The notes below the pieces were generated by a model that was given only the letters and a program-made list of their open reading frames with translations, ran no database searches and was not told where the DNA came from. 64,000 nucleotides of DNA. It comes from Oharaeibacter diazotrophicus. GTDB taxonomy: Bacteria; Pseudomonadota; Alphaproteobacteria; Rhizobiales; Pleomorphomonadaceae. Both the position numbers and the translations under genes were made by a program. Where the stretch lies: assembly GCF_004362745.1 (NCBI RefSeq), contig NZ_SNXY01000011.1, positions 124,001 to 188,000 of the forward strand, written 5' to 3'. This document shows positions 1 through 7,989 of this stretch, one piece after another; the first letter of the stretch is position 1; each line of letters begins with the position of its first letter.

Positions 1-295
1 GGCGGGCGAATTCGGCCCGGCTCGGCATTCCGAAGGCCACGTGGTACATGCCCGCGTGGCCCCTCGCGACCGGGCCGGCGGCACCGGGGGCGAGCACCAC
101 CAGCGTCCGGTCGGGACTGCCGAGCGCGAGGCCCGGACCGCGGTCGTGGCGGCGCACGAAACCGACGACGTCGGTCCAGAACGCCGCGGCGCGGTCGAGG
201 TCGGTGACCGACAAGGTCAGAGGCCCCCAGGTCAGCCGTTCGGGAAGGTGGTCGGCTGCGCGTTGCCGAGCAAGGGCGAGGGCAGGGGTGTCCAT
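1..295 (-). CDS. VOC-family (glyoxalase/bleomycin-resistance-like) protein, 3' part cut by window edge
   Basis: The reading frame opens at the ATG at 295-293 and runs without a stop through the left edge, so only about 98 N-terminal residues are visible. After a short leader come WGPLTLSVTDLDRAAAFW, then DVVGFV and a run that includes LALGSPDRTLVVLAP, the typical first beta-alpha-beta-beta-beta module of the vicinal oxygen chelate fold. A conserved GMYHVAF strand, where metal-ligand His residues often lie, follows. The substrate cannot be told from this half. It lies just downstream of the DoxX gene on the same strand (about 23 bases), so the two are probably co-transcribed, opposite a LysR regulator. 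Alternatives within the superfamily are dioxygenase or glyoxalase. Confidence 0.8.
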   Translation of the reverse strand, partial: MDTPALALARQRAADHLPERLTWGPLTLSVTDLDRAAAFWTDVVGFVRRHDRGPGLALGSPDRTLVVLAPGAAGPVARGHAGMYHVAFGMPSRAEFAR

Positions 296-318
296 GTCGG
301 TCTCCTCGGATCCGGCGA

Positions 319-744
319 TCAGGCGCGGGGCGCGATGGGCGCCTTGCGGGTACGGCCCCAGAGGACGAACACGGCGAGCGCCACGTAGATCAGGTTGAAA
401 GGCAGCGGTGCGAATTCGCCGCGCAGCGCATGGAACGGCACGGCCAGCACCTGGATGGCGAGCAGACCCGCGGCGGCCCAGACGGTCAGATGCGGCATGA
501 TCCGGGTCGCGGCAGGCAGGATCAGCCCGATCACGCCGAGCACTTCCATCGCGCCGATGAACCGGGGCAGTGCGATCGGCACGTCCGACATCCAGACCGC
601 GCCCATCTTGGCGGCCTCTTCCGGGGAGAGAGAGTGGAACCAGGCTCCCATCAGGTAGAGAGCCGCAAGCGCGATCTGGCCGGCCCAGAGGGCGACATTC
701 CAGCCGCGGCGGGTGGGGGCGGAGACGGTCGAAGTCATGGTCAT
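319..744 (-). CDS. DoxX family membrane protein
   Basis: A 141-residue protein with four hydrophobic segments (roughly residues 15-33, 50-70, 75-95 and 105-125). It fits the DoxX/SURF4-like family, small four-helix inner-membrane proteins often linked to redox or thiol stress, though the biochemical role is unsettled. The frame extends upstream without a stop, but the ATG at 744 is preferred because GGAAGGA lies six bases before it, and the upstream extension is Arg/Gly-rich and not membrane-like. A second ATG two codons later is possible. It is divergent from the LysR gene at 981 and followed by the VOC gene, suggesting a small LysR-controlled operon (inference). Confidence 0.8.
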   Translation of the reverse strand: MTMTSTVSAPTRRGWNVALWAGQIALAALYLMGAWFHSLSPEEAAKMGAVWMSDVPIALPRFIGAMEVLGVIGLILPAATRIMPHLTVWAAAGLLAIQVLAVPFHALRGEFAPLPFNLIYVALAVFVLWGRTRKAPIAPRA

Positions 745-820
745 GGTCTGTCCTTCCGGGTTCGGGGGGCATCGGCCCCCGTGTCTCGTGCCGCCGGAGA
801 TAGCCGGTCCCCCACCTCCG

Positions 821-904
821 ATCATCGGCGCGAGGCCGAAGGCTGCCTTTCTCCCGGGTTGATGATCGGCGCGAATGTCGAGGGCTCCTGTATTGATCGG
901 CAAT
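821..904. promoter_or_regulatory. Candidate LysR operator region between the doxX-like and lysR genes
   Basis: The divergent spacer 745-980 contains an imperfect direct repeat, ATCATCGGCGCGA at 821-833 and ATGATCGGCGCGA at 862-874 (41 bases apart). It also has a short inverted repeat, ATTG-N5-CAAT, at 892-904. LysR-type regulators usually bind interrupted dyads in such divergent spacers, so this is a reasonable operator guess. No clear -35/-10 pair could be assigned. Confidence 0.35.
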
Positions 905-980
905 GTCGGCCGCCTCTACCCTGCCCGCTGCGACACCGATCTTCGCCCGCTGCACCACGTGGGTTCGCCTGGAGGACATC

Positions 981-1886
981 ATGGACAGCCTGCTCAGCCT
1001 GCGGGTCTTTGCCGCCGTGGCCGAGGCGAAGAGCTTCGCGGCCGTCGCCGACCGCATGAACATCTCGGCCGCGATGACCAGCAAGCACGTCCAGCACATC
1101 GAGGCCGCGGTCGGCGCGCGGCTCCTGAACCGCACCAGTCGCAGCGTCAGTCTGACCGAGGCGGGCGCGATCTACCTCGCCGCCGTGCGTCCCCTGCTGG
1201 AAGGGCTCGACGAGGCGGGTGCGCGGCTGGCGAATTCGACCATCGACCCGCGCGGAACGCTGAAGATCAGCATGCCCGTGTGGCTGGCCGAACCGGGCTT
1301 TGTCCGGGTGCTGGCGGCCTTTCGCAGGCGATATCCCGACGTCGCCTTCGATCTCGACCTCAGCGGGCGCCCGGTCAATCTGGTCGAGGACGGCTACGAC
1401 CTCGCCCTGCGCGTCAGCCCGACGCTGGACGAAGGCCTGATCGCGCGGCGGTTGGTGGACGTGACCTTCCACATCGTGGCCGCCCCCGCCCTCCTGGATC
1501 GGATCGGCCGCCCGAGGGACGTCTCCGACCTGAACGGTGCGCCGTTCCTGGCCTACAGTCCGGTCACCACGGGCGGGCGTGTGCGTCTGGGGTTGGGCCC
1601 GAACGCGCCCGAGGTCCGGATGATCCCGGTCATGCAGAGTTCCAACGAGACGCTGTTGTTTCAGGCCGCGCTGGAAGGAATGGGCATCGCGATCATGCCC
1701 CACCCCGTCGCGCGCGCCGATCTGGCCGAGGGCCGGCTGGAGCGGCTTCTCCCCGAACTCCCGGCGCCCACGGTGGCCCTGTCCGCAATCTACTCCGACC
1801 GCAGCTACCTGCCGGCCAAGACCCGCAGCTTCCTCGACTTCCTCGCCGGTCCCGAAGGCTTCGGCGGCCCGCTGGGGGCGCTGTGA
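981..1886 (+). CDS. LysR-family transcriptional regulator
   Basis: A 301-residue regulator. The N-terminal winged helix-turn-helix (about residues 1-60) includes LRVFAAVAEAKSFAAVADRMN and the LLNRTSR wing. A LysR substrate-binding domain follows from about residue 90, with the LDLSGRPVNLVEDGYDLALRV stretch typical of the CrgA/aaeR-like group. The start at 981 is chosen because GGAGG (971-975) lies five bases upstream; an in-frame ATG at 903 would add 26 non-conserved residues. It is transcribed away from the DoxX/VOC pair, which is the likely target. The inducer is unknown. Confidence 0.9.
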   Translation: MDSLLSLRVFAAVAEAKSFAAVADRMNISAAMTSKHVQHIEAAVGARLLNRTSRSVSLTEAGAIYLAAVRPLLEGLDEAGARLANSTIDPRGTLKISMPVWLAEPGFVRVLAAFRRRYPDVAFDLDLSGRPVNLVEDGYDLALRVSPTLDEGLIARRLVDVTFHIVAAPALLDRIGRPRDVSDLNGAPFLAYSPVTTGGRVRLGLGPNAPEVRMIPVMQSSNETLLFQAALEGMGIAIMPHPVARADLAEGRLERLLPELPAPTVALSAIYSDRSYLPAKTRSFLDFLAGPEGFGGPLGAL

Positions 1887-2050
1887 CGGGGTCGGCAGAC
1901 GAGGCGATCATCTCCAATCAGGAAAGCCTGGATCAACGATCCGCCGGATGATCTCCTGGGAGTTGAGATCTAGCTTCATCTCGTCGGGCCGCGAGATCGC
2001 ACGAGCCGGAGCGGCCGCGATCCGCAAGCCTCGACCCGAAACGTGAGATG

Positions 2051-2064
2051 AGGAGGTCACCCTG
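2051..2064 (+). promoter_or_regulatory. Consensus Shine-Dalgarno leading to a CTG start
   Basis: A perfect AGGAGG at 2051-2056 is followed after five bases by CTG at 2062. No in-frame ATG, GTG or TTG lies between the upstream in-frame stop (2044) and this point. The codons that follow read as a Tat-like signal peptide. This site decides the start of the SnoaL-like gene. Confidence 0.6.
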
Positions 2065-2550
2065 TCCATCACCCGCCGCACCGCCCTGGCCGTCGCCACC
2101 GCCGCCGCCCTGTCGCCGTTCACCGGGGCCGCCATGGCCCGGGACGACTACAAGGAGAAGATCCGCATCTTCTACGAGACCTTCAACCAGAACGATCCCA
2201 GCCTCCTGGACCGGATCATCGCCGAGGACTGGGTCCACATCCCCGCCGCCCCGGGAGAGGAACCGGGTCGCGAGGGCTTCAAGAAGCTGATCCCGGGCTT
2301 CGCCGCCACCTTCGGCAACGGCAAGCTGACGATCGAGGACATCGTCCAGGAGGGCAACAAGGTCGCCGTCCGCTCGTCCTACACCGCCACCCAGGTCGGC
2401 CCCTTCGCCGGCTTCCCGGCCAAGGGTCGCCCCTTCACCATCATGACCATCGACATCCACGAGTTCAACGACCAGGGCATGGTGCAGAAGACCTGGCACC
2501 TCGAGGACTGGCTCGGCGGCCTCTTCCAGATGGGCGCCTTCGAGAAGTGA
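2062..2550 (+). CDS. SnoaL-like (ester cyclase) family protein with Tat-like signal peptide, probable CTG start
   Basis: The core from residue 25 onward (RDDYKEKIRIFYETFNQND to the C-terminal HLEDWLGGLFQMGAF) matches the SnoaL-like NTF2-fold family, which includes polyketide cyclases and many uncharacterised ester-cyclase-like proteins. Starting at the first ATG (2134, MARDD) would give a cytoplasmic protein with no ribosome site. Reading from CTG 2062 gives (M)SITRRTALAVATAAAL..GAAMA, a basic twin-arginine stretch, hydrophobic core and an Ala-rich cleavage region. AGGAGG sits at ideal distance. Export is therefore inferred. The length is 162 residues with the CTG start and 138 with the ATG. 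Confidence 0.75.
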   Translation: MSITRRTALAVATAAALSPFTGAAMARDDYKEKIRIFYETFNQNDPSLLDRIIAEDWVHIPAAPGEEPGREGFKKLIPGFAATFGNGKLTIEDIVQEGNKVAVRSSYTATQVGPFAGFPAKGRPFTIMTIDIHEFNDQGMVQKTWHLEDWLGGLFQMGAFEK

Positions 2551-2573
2551 TCCGAACGTTCGCTCAAACTCTC

Positions 2574-2595
2574 CGGCCCGGGACTTCCCGGGCCG
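2574..2595. terminator. GC-rich hairpin after the SnoaL-like gene
   Basis: A perfect 9-10 bp inverted repeat with a very short loop starts 24 bases after the stop at 2550. It has no clear T-run, as is common for hairpin terminators in high-GC alphaproteobacteria. Confidence 0.5.
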
Positions 2596-2745
2596 ACCTC
2601 GTTCCGGAGATCGCCGTTCCGGCGTGCGCCTGCAGTTCACGTCGCAAGTGATCGCGCGGCCACGGAATTCCGAGCGAACGAGCGCCCCCCGGGTCGGCCT
2701 TCAGCAACCGGGAGCGAAGCGATCCGACACGATGGGGAAGGAAAT

Positions 2746-2834
2746 GGCGGAGAAGGAGGGATTCGAACCCTCGATACGGTTTCCCGTATACACGCGTTCC
2801 AGGCGTGCGCCTTAAACCACTCGGCCACCTCTCC
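2746..2834 (-). tRNA. tRNA-Ser (anticodon GGA), CCA encoded
   Basis: On the minus strand the 7-bp acceptor stem begins GGAGAGG and closes with CTTCTCC, followed by discriminator G and an encoded CCA (2748-2746). The D-arm has GTGGCCGAGTGG, the anticodon stem-loop carries CTGGAAC giving anticodon GGA, and the T-arm has GGTTCGAATC. A long variable arm, with TATACGG and CCGTATC pairing, marks a class II tRNA, as expected for serine. It reads UCC and UCU codons. Confidence 0.97.
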
Positions 2835-2985
2835 GCGGGGCCGACTTGACGTCGCGGGCGGGACTATACTCATCGCGGCGCAGGGTTCAAGCGTCTTGCG
2901 CGGCAAAGCGAAAACGGGCGTGCGCGCCCCATCGCCGGGGCCGCCCGGGCCGGTCGTCACGGTCGACCGCTCGTGCGGGCGCCCT

Positions 2986-3465
2986 TTAGACGGCGGCGGC
3001 GAAGCCGGGGGTGCGCGAGGGACGGGCCGGGGCGAGGAGGCGGGCGGCGAGCTCGTCGGCGATGCGGCCGGAGAGGGCGTCGCGGACGACCTCGGCGAGA
3101 CCGCGGCGCTCGCGGCGGTCGGTGGCGAGGGCGGGGTCGCGCAGCGGCCAGCGTAGCACCGGCACGTCGGGGAAGGCGGAGACGCCCGGGCCGGTCCAGG
3201 TGACGGTGGCGAGGTCGACGACGACGTCCGGACGGCGGGCGCCGGGCAGGGAGAAGATCGTCCACGCCTTCGGTTCGAGGCCGTCGGCGGGCACGGCGGC
3301 GGCGGCGAGGGCGGCGCGGGCCTCCTCGAGCATGCGCGGGGCGGGATTGCGGCCGGCGCTGAAGGCGCGGATGCGCGGGTCGGCGCGGTGGTTGACGAGC
3401 GCCTCGGCCATCAGGCTCACGGCGGCGTTGGTCTCGCACAGGAACAGGACGTCGAACGACTGCAT
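2986..3465 (-). CDS. Low-molecular-weight phosphatase / arsenate-reductase-like protein with degenerate P-loop
   Basis: A 159-residue protein with the LMW protein-tyrosine-phosphatase/ArsC fold. [18 protein letters not shown] near the N-terminus aligns with the catalytic loop usually written LFLC-x5-R-S-xxAEAL. FSAG and the distal DPA (about residue 120) are also family-typical. The loop here is C-ETNAAV-S: the nucleophilic Cys (residue 10) is present, but Val replaces the phosphate-binding Arg (C-x5-R). Normal phosphatase or arsenate reductase activity is therefore doubtful. The start at 3465 follows AGGAG with good spacing; longer in-frame extensions are Arg-rich and improbable. No other ars genes are adjacent. 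Confidence 0.75.
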   Translation of the reverse strand: MQSFDVLFLCETNAAVSLMAEALVNHRADPRIRAFSAGRNPAPRMLEEARAALAAAAVPADGLEPKAWTIFSLPGARRPDVVVDLATVTWTGPGVSAFPDVPVLRWPLRDPALATDRRERRGLAEVVRDALSGRIADELAARLLAPARPSRTPGFAAAV

Positions 3466-3689
3466 GCGCGTCTCCTGGTGGCCGTCGCGGCGCCCACCCG
3501 ACGGCGCGATCCTTGCCGGAATCACGTGTCGGCGCGGTGACGCCCGGGGTCCCCGGGGATCCGCGACGCCGCGGCTCCCCGGGGTCCCGGTCCGGGCCCA
3601 TGCATCGAACAGGCCAACCGCCGTCGGTCGAACTCCGGGGCGGCGCCGGACGGGTGTCCGGGCCGCCCGATCGAACGCGCGGGGCGCCG

Positions 3690-5075
3690 TCAGGTTCCCG
3701 CCGGCGCGGTGCCCGACCAGTCGACCCGGCGGGTCGCGAACAGCACGACGGTGAGGAGGACGAAGCCGGTGACCGCGCCAGCCATCAGCGCGACGTCCTC
3801 GAGGCGCAGGATCGCGTAGAGCAGCCCGAACAACGCGCCGAAGGCGCCGGCGGCGACGGCGGTGCGGACGAGGCCGCCGAGCTGCATGCCGACGAAGGCG
3901 GTGACGACGCCGCCGGTGGCCAGCGAGGCGACGGCATAGGCGGGGCCGAAGCCGATCTGCTCGGCGAAGGCGAGCAGCAGCACGTAGAAGAACACCAGGA
4001 CGAGGCCGACCAGGGCATATTGCACGATGTGGATGCGGCGCGGCGACAGGATCTCGAGCACGAAGACGATGCCGAAGACGGCGCCGACGAACATCAGGCC
4101 GTATTTCAGGGCGCGGTCGACCAGGGCGTAGAGGTCGAGCGGGGCGGCGAGGTCGACGCCGACGGTTTCGCCGTCGAAGCGGTCGTAGCCCTCGGTCTCG
4201 GCGGTCCACGTCTGCGGCACGTTGCGGGCGAGCTGCGGCACGCGCCAGGTCGCCTCGAAGCCGTCGGGGCGGAGCGCGCGTTCGGACGGCAGCGTGCCGC
4301 CGGAGAAGCCGGGATGCGGCCAGTTCGAGGCGAGCTTCACCTCGGACGTCCGGCCGACCGGGGCGACTTGGAAACCGCCCGAGCCCTTCAGCCGCAGCGC
4401 GAGCGTCACGTCGAAGCCGCCGGCGGTGGTGGCGTCGAGGAGGCCGGCCGGCAGGGCGGCGTGCAGCCCGACCGCGCCGCCGGCGACGCCGACACCGGAC
4501 TCGAGGCTCGCCGACGTGCCGGCGACGGCGAGGTCGGCGGTCTCGATGCCGCCGAGGTCCGAGATGCCGATCGACAGCACGGCGCGGGCGCGGTCGACGC
4601 CGCGGACGTCGCCGGGGAAGTGCTCGGGGCCGACCGGGCCGAAATGCGCGGTCAGCGTCGCGGTCGCGCCGTAGACGGGGACCTCGTAGAGCGACAGCCG
4701 GCGCGTCTCGGCGGCGAGGTCGCCGGCGAGCGCGAAGCGCTCCGGCAGGATCACCGCGGTGCGGGTCTCGACGGTCGCGGTGTAGGGCAGGCCGTCGCGG
4801 GTGCCGGCGGAGGTGGCGACGGTATAGGGCACCAGGAGGACGGGCCCGAACAGGCGCTGCGGACCGGCCCAGTCGCGGGCGATGGTGGCGACCACCTCGT
4901 CGCGGCGGCCGGCGCGCTCGTCCTTGAGGGCGTAGACCATCAACTGCGGCACGATCAGCAGCAGCGACAAAAGGGCGATGAAGACGAACTTGGCGGTCGG
5001 GCTGCGCAGGAAGCCGCCGCGCGGCGGCGGCTCGGCCCGCGGCGCGGCGGGCGTCTCGGTGGTGGTCGCGGTCAT
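3690..5075 (-). CDS. creD: CreD-like inner-membrane protein
   Basis: A 461-residue protein matching the CreD/CET family. There is one transmembrane helix near residues 27-47, then a large periplasmic domain containing the family's DRARAVLSIGISDLGGI and related strands. A C-terminal block of four to five helices follows (about residues 320-445, e.g. YGLMFVGAVFGIVFVLEIL and HIVQYALVGLVLVFFYVLLLAFAEQIGF). In enterobacteria creD is controlled by CreBC and affects envelope integrity and colicin E2 tolerance. No creB/creC genes are adjacent here, so its regulation is unknown. The start at 5075 gives MTATTTETP with a G-rich stretch upstream. Confidence 0.9.
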   Translation of the reverse strand: MTATTTETPAAPRAEPPPRGGFLRSPTAKFVFIALLSLLLIVPQLMVYALKDERAGRRDEVVATIARDWAGPQRLFGPVLLVPYTVATSAGTRDGLPYTATVETRTAVILPERFALAGDLAAETRRLSLYEVPVYGATATLTAHFGPVGPEHFPGDVRGVDRARAVLSIGISDLGGIETADLAVAGTSASLESGVGVAGGAVGLHAALPAGLLDATTAGGFDVTLALRLKGSGGFQVAPVGRTSEVKLASNWPHPGFSGGTLPSERALRPDGFEATWRVPQLARNVPQTWTAETEGYDRFDGETVGVDLAAPLDLYALVDRALKYGLMFVGAVFGIVFVLEILSPRRIHIVQYALVGLVLVFFYVLLLAFAEQIGFGPAYAVASLATGGVVTAFVGMQLGGLVRTAVAAGAFGALFGLLYAILRLEDVALMAGAVTGFVLLTVVLFATRRVDWSGTAPAGT

Positions 5076-5177
5076 GGTGTCCCCCGGGTCGCGACCGCCG
5101 GTGATCCCGTCGGGGCGGCCGCGGGGCGAGGATCGCGAGGGAAGACGTCGAAGCCGGGGTGCGAGGGCGACGGAAGC

Positions 5178-5212
5178 GGGGGCGGATCGCGGCGATTTCG
5201 CGATCCGCCCCC
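5178..5212 (-). terminator. 14-bp stem terminator of the secreted-protein gene at 5248
   Basis: A perfect 14-bp inverted repeat with a 7-base loop that is T-rich on the plus strand lies 35 bases past the stop at 5248 and before the creD start at 5075. It probably separates the two transcripts. Confidence 0.6.
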
Positions 5213-5247
5213 GAACGTGGCGGAGATCCCGTTTCCGATCGGCGCCG

Positions 5248-6027
5248 TCACGGCTGGCGGTAGACCCAGCCGAGGGCCGGCGAGCCGACCTTCTCCTCGA
5301 TGATCGCGAAGCGCGTCCTGTTGGCGGTCGAGTAGACGATCGCCGATCCGGCGACGCCCGCGCCGGCGCTGAAGATGAAGCGGCCGGCGCCGGCGGCGTT
5401 GGCGGTCTTGCAGACGACGCGCTGGTTGACGAGGGCGACGACCGAATCGGCGCGCTCGGCGAGATAGGACACCGGGCCGGAGCCGGACACGAAGGTGTAG
5501 CGGGCGAGCGTGGCGGACTCGGTGCCGCCGAGATAGGGGCCCTCGGCGGCGCCGACGAAGACGCCGTTGGCGGCGAGGCAGGCGTCGTAGCGGCCGCCGG
5601 TCGCCGCGCTCGGGTCGGCGACGGCGTCGCCGATGGTGGCCTGGAGCGGGTTGTCGCGCATCAGCACGAGTTCGGCGGCGCTACCCTTGGTGTGGAAGCG
5701 CAGCTCGAAGGAGGTGCCGCCGCCGGTGAAGACGAGGCGCGGCGGCTGGCCGGGCACGTCCGAGCAGGCGACCTTGTCGTCGCGGAAGCCGGCGACCGCG
5801 CCGGGCCCGTTGACGAAGCTGTTGGCGACGCCGGCGCCGCCGGCGCCGAGCACGATGCGCCCGATCGCGGCGTGGGCCTGGACGACGGCGCCGGGCTTGG
5901 TGTTGCCCTTCAGGGCGTAGACGTAGGTGCGGCCGGCGACGTCGGCGCAACTGGACGCGGCTGCGGCGGGGCTGGCGAAGCCGGCGGCGAGCGCGAGGCC
6001 GGCGGTGGCGAGGAGAACGGTCTTCAT
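5248..6027 (-). CDS. Secreted hypothetical protein, paralogue of the next gene (copy 1)
   Basis: A 259-residue protein with a clear Sec signal peptide (MKTVLLATAGLALAAGFASPAAAA) and no recognised domain. It shares a pattern with the neighbouring 255-residue protein. Four cysteines fall at matching places: SCA after the signal peptide, a central V-A/E-C, a third after a long gap, and VVC. A central FVNG-x-G-x-x-AGFR block and a C-terminal GW-x-x-RQP ending are also shared. Overall identity is modest, so this is an old tandem duplication. Two disulfides in an exported beta-rich protein are a reasonable guess; function is unknown. Confidence 0.75.
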   Translation of the reverse strand: MKTVLLATAGLALAAGFASPAAAASSCADVAGRTYVYALKGNTKPGAVVQAHAAIGRIVLGAGGAGVANSFVNGPGAVAGFRDDKVACSDVPGQPPRLVFTGGGTSFELRFHTKGSAAELVLMRDNPLQATIGDAVADPSAATGGRYDACLAANGVFVGAAEGPYLGGTESATLARYTFVSGSGPVSYLAERADSVVALVNQRVVCKTANAAGAGRFIFSAGAGVAGSAIVYSTANRTRFAIIEEKVGSPALGWVYRQP

Positions 6028-6215
6028 GATGGACCCTCGGTTCGGATGGCCGCGGCGGCCGGCACGACGCCGGGGCGCGGCAGAGACGACTTACGGTCCA
6101 CGCGGGCAAGGTCGGGATGGTCGACTTCGACGAGGCGGTCCCGATGCGAAGCGGCCGGCCCCGTCGGGGGACGGGACCGGCCGTTCGTGCGGGTCTGAAG
6201 GGGCGGCTGCCGCCG

Positions 6216-6983
6216 TCAGGGCTGGCGGTGGAACCAGCCGCTGGTGGCGCGGCCGGGGGTCTCGTCGACGTAGACGACGCGGTCGCGCGAGGCGGCGGCG
6301 ACGTAGCCGCTGGTGATCTTCTTGCCGGGGCCGTTGCCGATGACGAGGCGGGCCGCGCCGGGGCCGAACTCGGGTGCAGCCGTGCAGACCACCTCGGCGG
6401 CGGCGTCCGAGGAGCCCTTGCCGGACTTGAACACGTAGTCGTTGAGTTCGGCGACGGCCGGGGCGTATTTCCCGAGACCGGCGTCTCGCCCTCCGATCAG
6501 GGCGGCGAAGCGCCCGCCGAAGGCGGTGCAGGGCGCCGAGGCGGCCCGGCCCGGCACCAGCGGTGCGGCGTCGCCGCGGGCGACGAGGCCGCCGGGCCAG
6601 GCCGCGGTCAGGATCAGGTCACCGGCCGGACCATGGCGGAAAACCAGCGTGAGTTCCGACTGGTCCTTGCGCCAGAAGGTCAGGCGCGGAGGGATGCCGT
6701 CGTCACCTTGGCATTCGACGTCCTGTGTGCGGAAGCCGGCTTCGGATCCGGCGCCGTTGACGAAGTAGCGCACCAGACCGTGGCGGCCGTCGGCGTAGAG
6801 GCGGAAGCGTCCGCCCGCGGCGTAGGGCTTCACGTCGTCGTCGAACTGCTCCTGTTCCACGCCGTCGATGCGGAAGACGAAGGACTTGCCGGCCAGCGCG
6901 GCGCAGGACGGGCCGGCGAGGGCCGTTCCCGCGGTGGTCAGCACGGCGAAGGAAGCAATGATCGGGAAAAGGGTTCGCACCAT
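6216..6983 (-). CDS. Secreted hypothetical protein, paralogue of the previous gene (copy 2)
   Basis: A 255-residue protein with a Sec signal peptide (MVRTLFPIIASFAVLTTAGTALA). It shares the four-cysteine pattern, the FVNGAGSEAGFR block and the C-terminal GWFHRQP ending with the gene at 5248. The start at 6983 is preferred because the signal peptide begins there and CGGAG lies upstream; the longer frame to 7136 is Arg-rich. The pair is on the same strand about 190 bases apart, with a GC-rich imperfect hairpin between them. No function can be assigned. Confidence 0.75.
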   Translation of the reverse strand: MVRTLFPIIASFAVLTTAGTALAGPSCAALAGKSFVFRIDGVEQEQFDDDVKPYAAGGRFRLYADGRHGLVRYFVNGAGSEAGFRTQDVECQGDDGIPPRLTFWRKDQSELTLVFRHGPAGDLILTAAWPGGLVARGDAAPLVPGRAASAPCTAFGGRFAALIGGRDAGLGKYAPAVAELNDYVFKSGKGSSDAAAEVVCTAAPEFGPGAARLVIGNGPGKKITSGYVAAASRDRVVYVDETPGRATSGWFHRQP

Positions 6984-7113
6984 ATCGAGCACTCCGGAAA
7001 ACGAACGCACCCGCCGGCGCCGAGACCGGGGCCGGCGGGCGGGTGGACGATCGTGAAAGCCGATCGCCCGACCGGAGGTTGAATTACGGTCCGCCGAAGC
7101 GCAAGCGCGACCG

Positions 7114-7989
7114 TCAGGGCTTCTCGGCCAGGGCACCCCGTTCGGCGAGCGGGCCGGGGAAGAAGCGGTCGAAGCAGGCGAGCAGGAAGGCGTCCGCGAC
7201 GGCGCGGCGGGCGCCGTCGTCGGGCCGGGCGCGCGGCGTGCGGGCGACTTCGTCGGCGAGGGCGAAGCCGGCGGCGAGCCAGTCGCGCAGCGGGGCGGGC
7301 GGCACGCCGGTGCCGAGTTCGCGCGTCACCGCCTTGCGGGCGAGGAGGTCGTCGAGCGCGGCGCCGACACCGGCCGGCAGGTCGATGCCGGCGAGGAGGG
7401 CGCGAAGGTTCATCGGCGGCTGGTGGCGGTACCCGCGCGCCCGCATCCACGCCAGCGCGGCGACGGGGCGGACGACGTAGAACAGCTTCTTCAGCGGCAC
7501 CTCGCCCGTGTAGTCGAAGCGGTTGCGGTGCGCGAAGACGAGGCCGGCGTGGTGGCGGGCGACGAGGCGGGGATCGACGATCTCGTCGAGCACGGCGCGG
7601 AGCGCGGCCTTGAACCCGTCGGGATCGGCGTAGGTGATGGCGGCATCGGCCCACTCGCCGATCACGGCGTTGCCGGCGAGGGCGAGCGCGAGGGCCTTGC
7701 GCAGGTCCCAGCCGTTGACGTCGAGGTCGCCGTCGATCGGAAACTCGATCACGTCGCGGCCGGGCCGGAGCGCGAGGTAGTCCGCCGGCGGGCGCAGGAA
7801 GAGGAAGCGGCAGTCGTAGTCGCTGTCGGGCGAGGGAAAACCCCAGGCCCGGCTGCCGCTCTCGACGGCGAACAGCAGCCTCGCGCCGTGCTCGGCCCCG
7901 ACGGCGCGGAGCCGCCCGTCGATCGCCGCCACGACGGCGGGATCGAAGTCGGGCGGCAGGGCGCGGCCGGCGGCGAGGTCGGTGGTCAG
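7114..7989 (-). CDS. RlaP-like nucleotidyltransferase domain protein
   Basis: The protein contains [17 protein letters not shown], the GS...DxD signature of DNA-polymerase-beta-type nucleotidyltransferases, in the form typical of the RlaP/PF10127 family. That family is tied in some genomes to RNA repair but is mostly uncharacterised. The start is uncertain. The first standard codon is GTG at 7932, but family-like residues ([14 protein letters not shown]) continue upstream. No ATG, GTG or TTG lies between them and a CTG at 7989 that overlaps the sdhB stop (CTGA). The stop at 7114 is firm. It appears to be the last gene of the sdh operon; a link to succinate dehydrogenase is not obvious. Confidence 0.75.
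   Translation of the reverse strand: MTTDLAAGRALPPDFDPAVVAAIDGRLRAVGAEHGARLLFAVESGSRAWGFPSPDSDYDCRFLFLRPPADYLALRPGRDVIEFPIDGDLDVNGWDLRKALALALAGNAVIGEWADAAITYADPDGFKAALRAVLDEIVDPRLVARHHAGLVFAHRNRFDYTGEVPLKKLFYVVRPVAALAWMRARGYRHQPPMNLRALLAGIDLPAGVGAALDDLLARKAVTRELGTGVPPAPLRDWLAAGFALADEVARTPRARPDDGARRAVADAFLLACFDRFFPGPLAERGALAEKP

Noticed and set aside
2624-2815. A 63-codon plus-strand frame overlapping the tRNA-Ser gene
   Set aside because: It lies across a well-formed tRNA on the other strand, has no ribosome site and no recognisable product.
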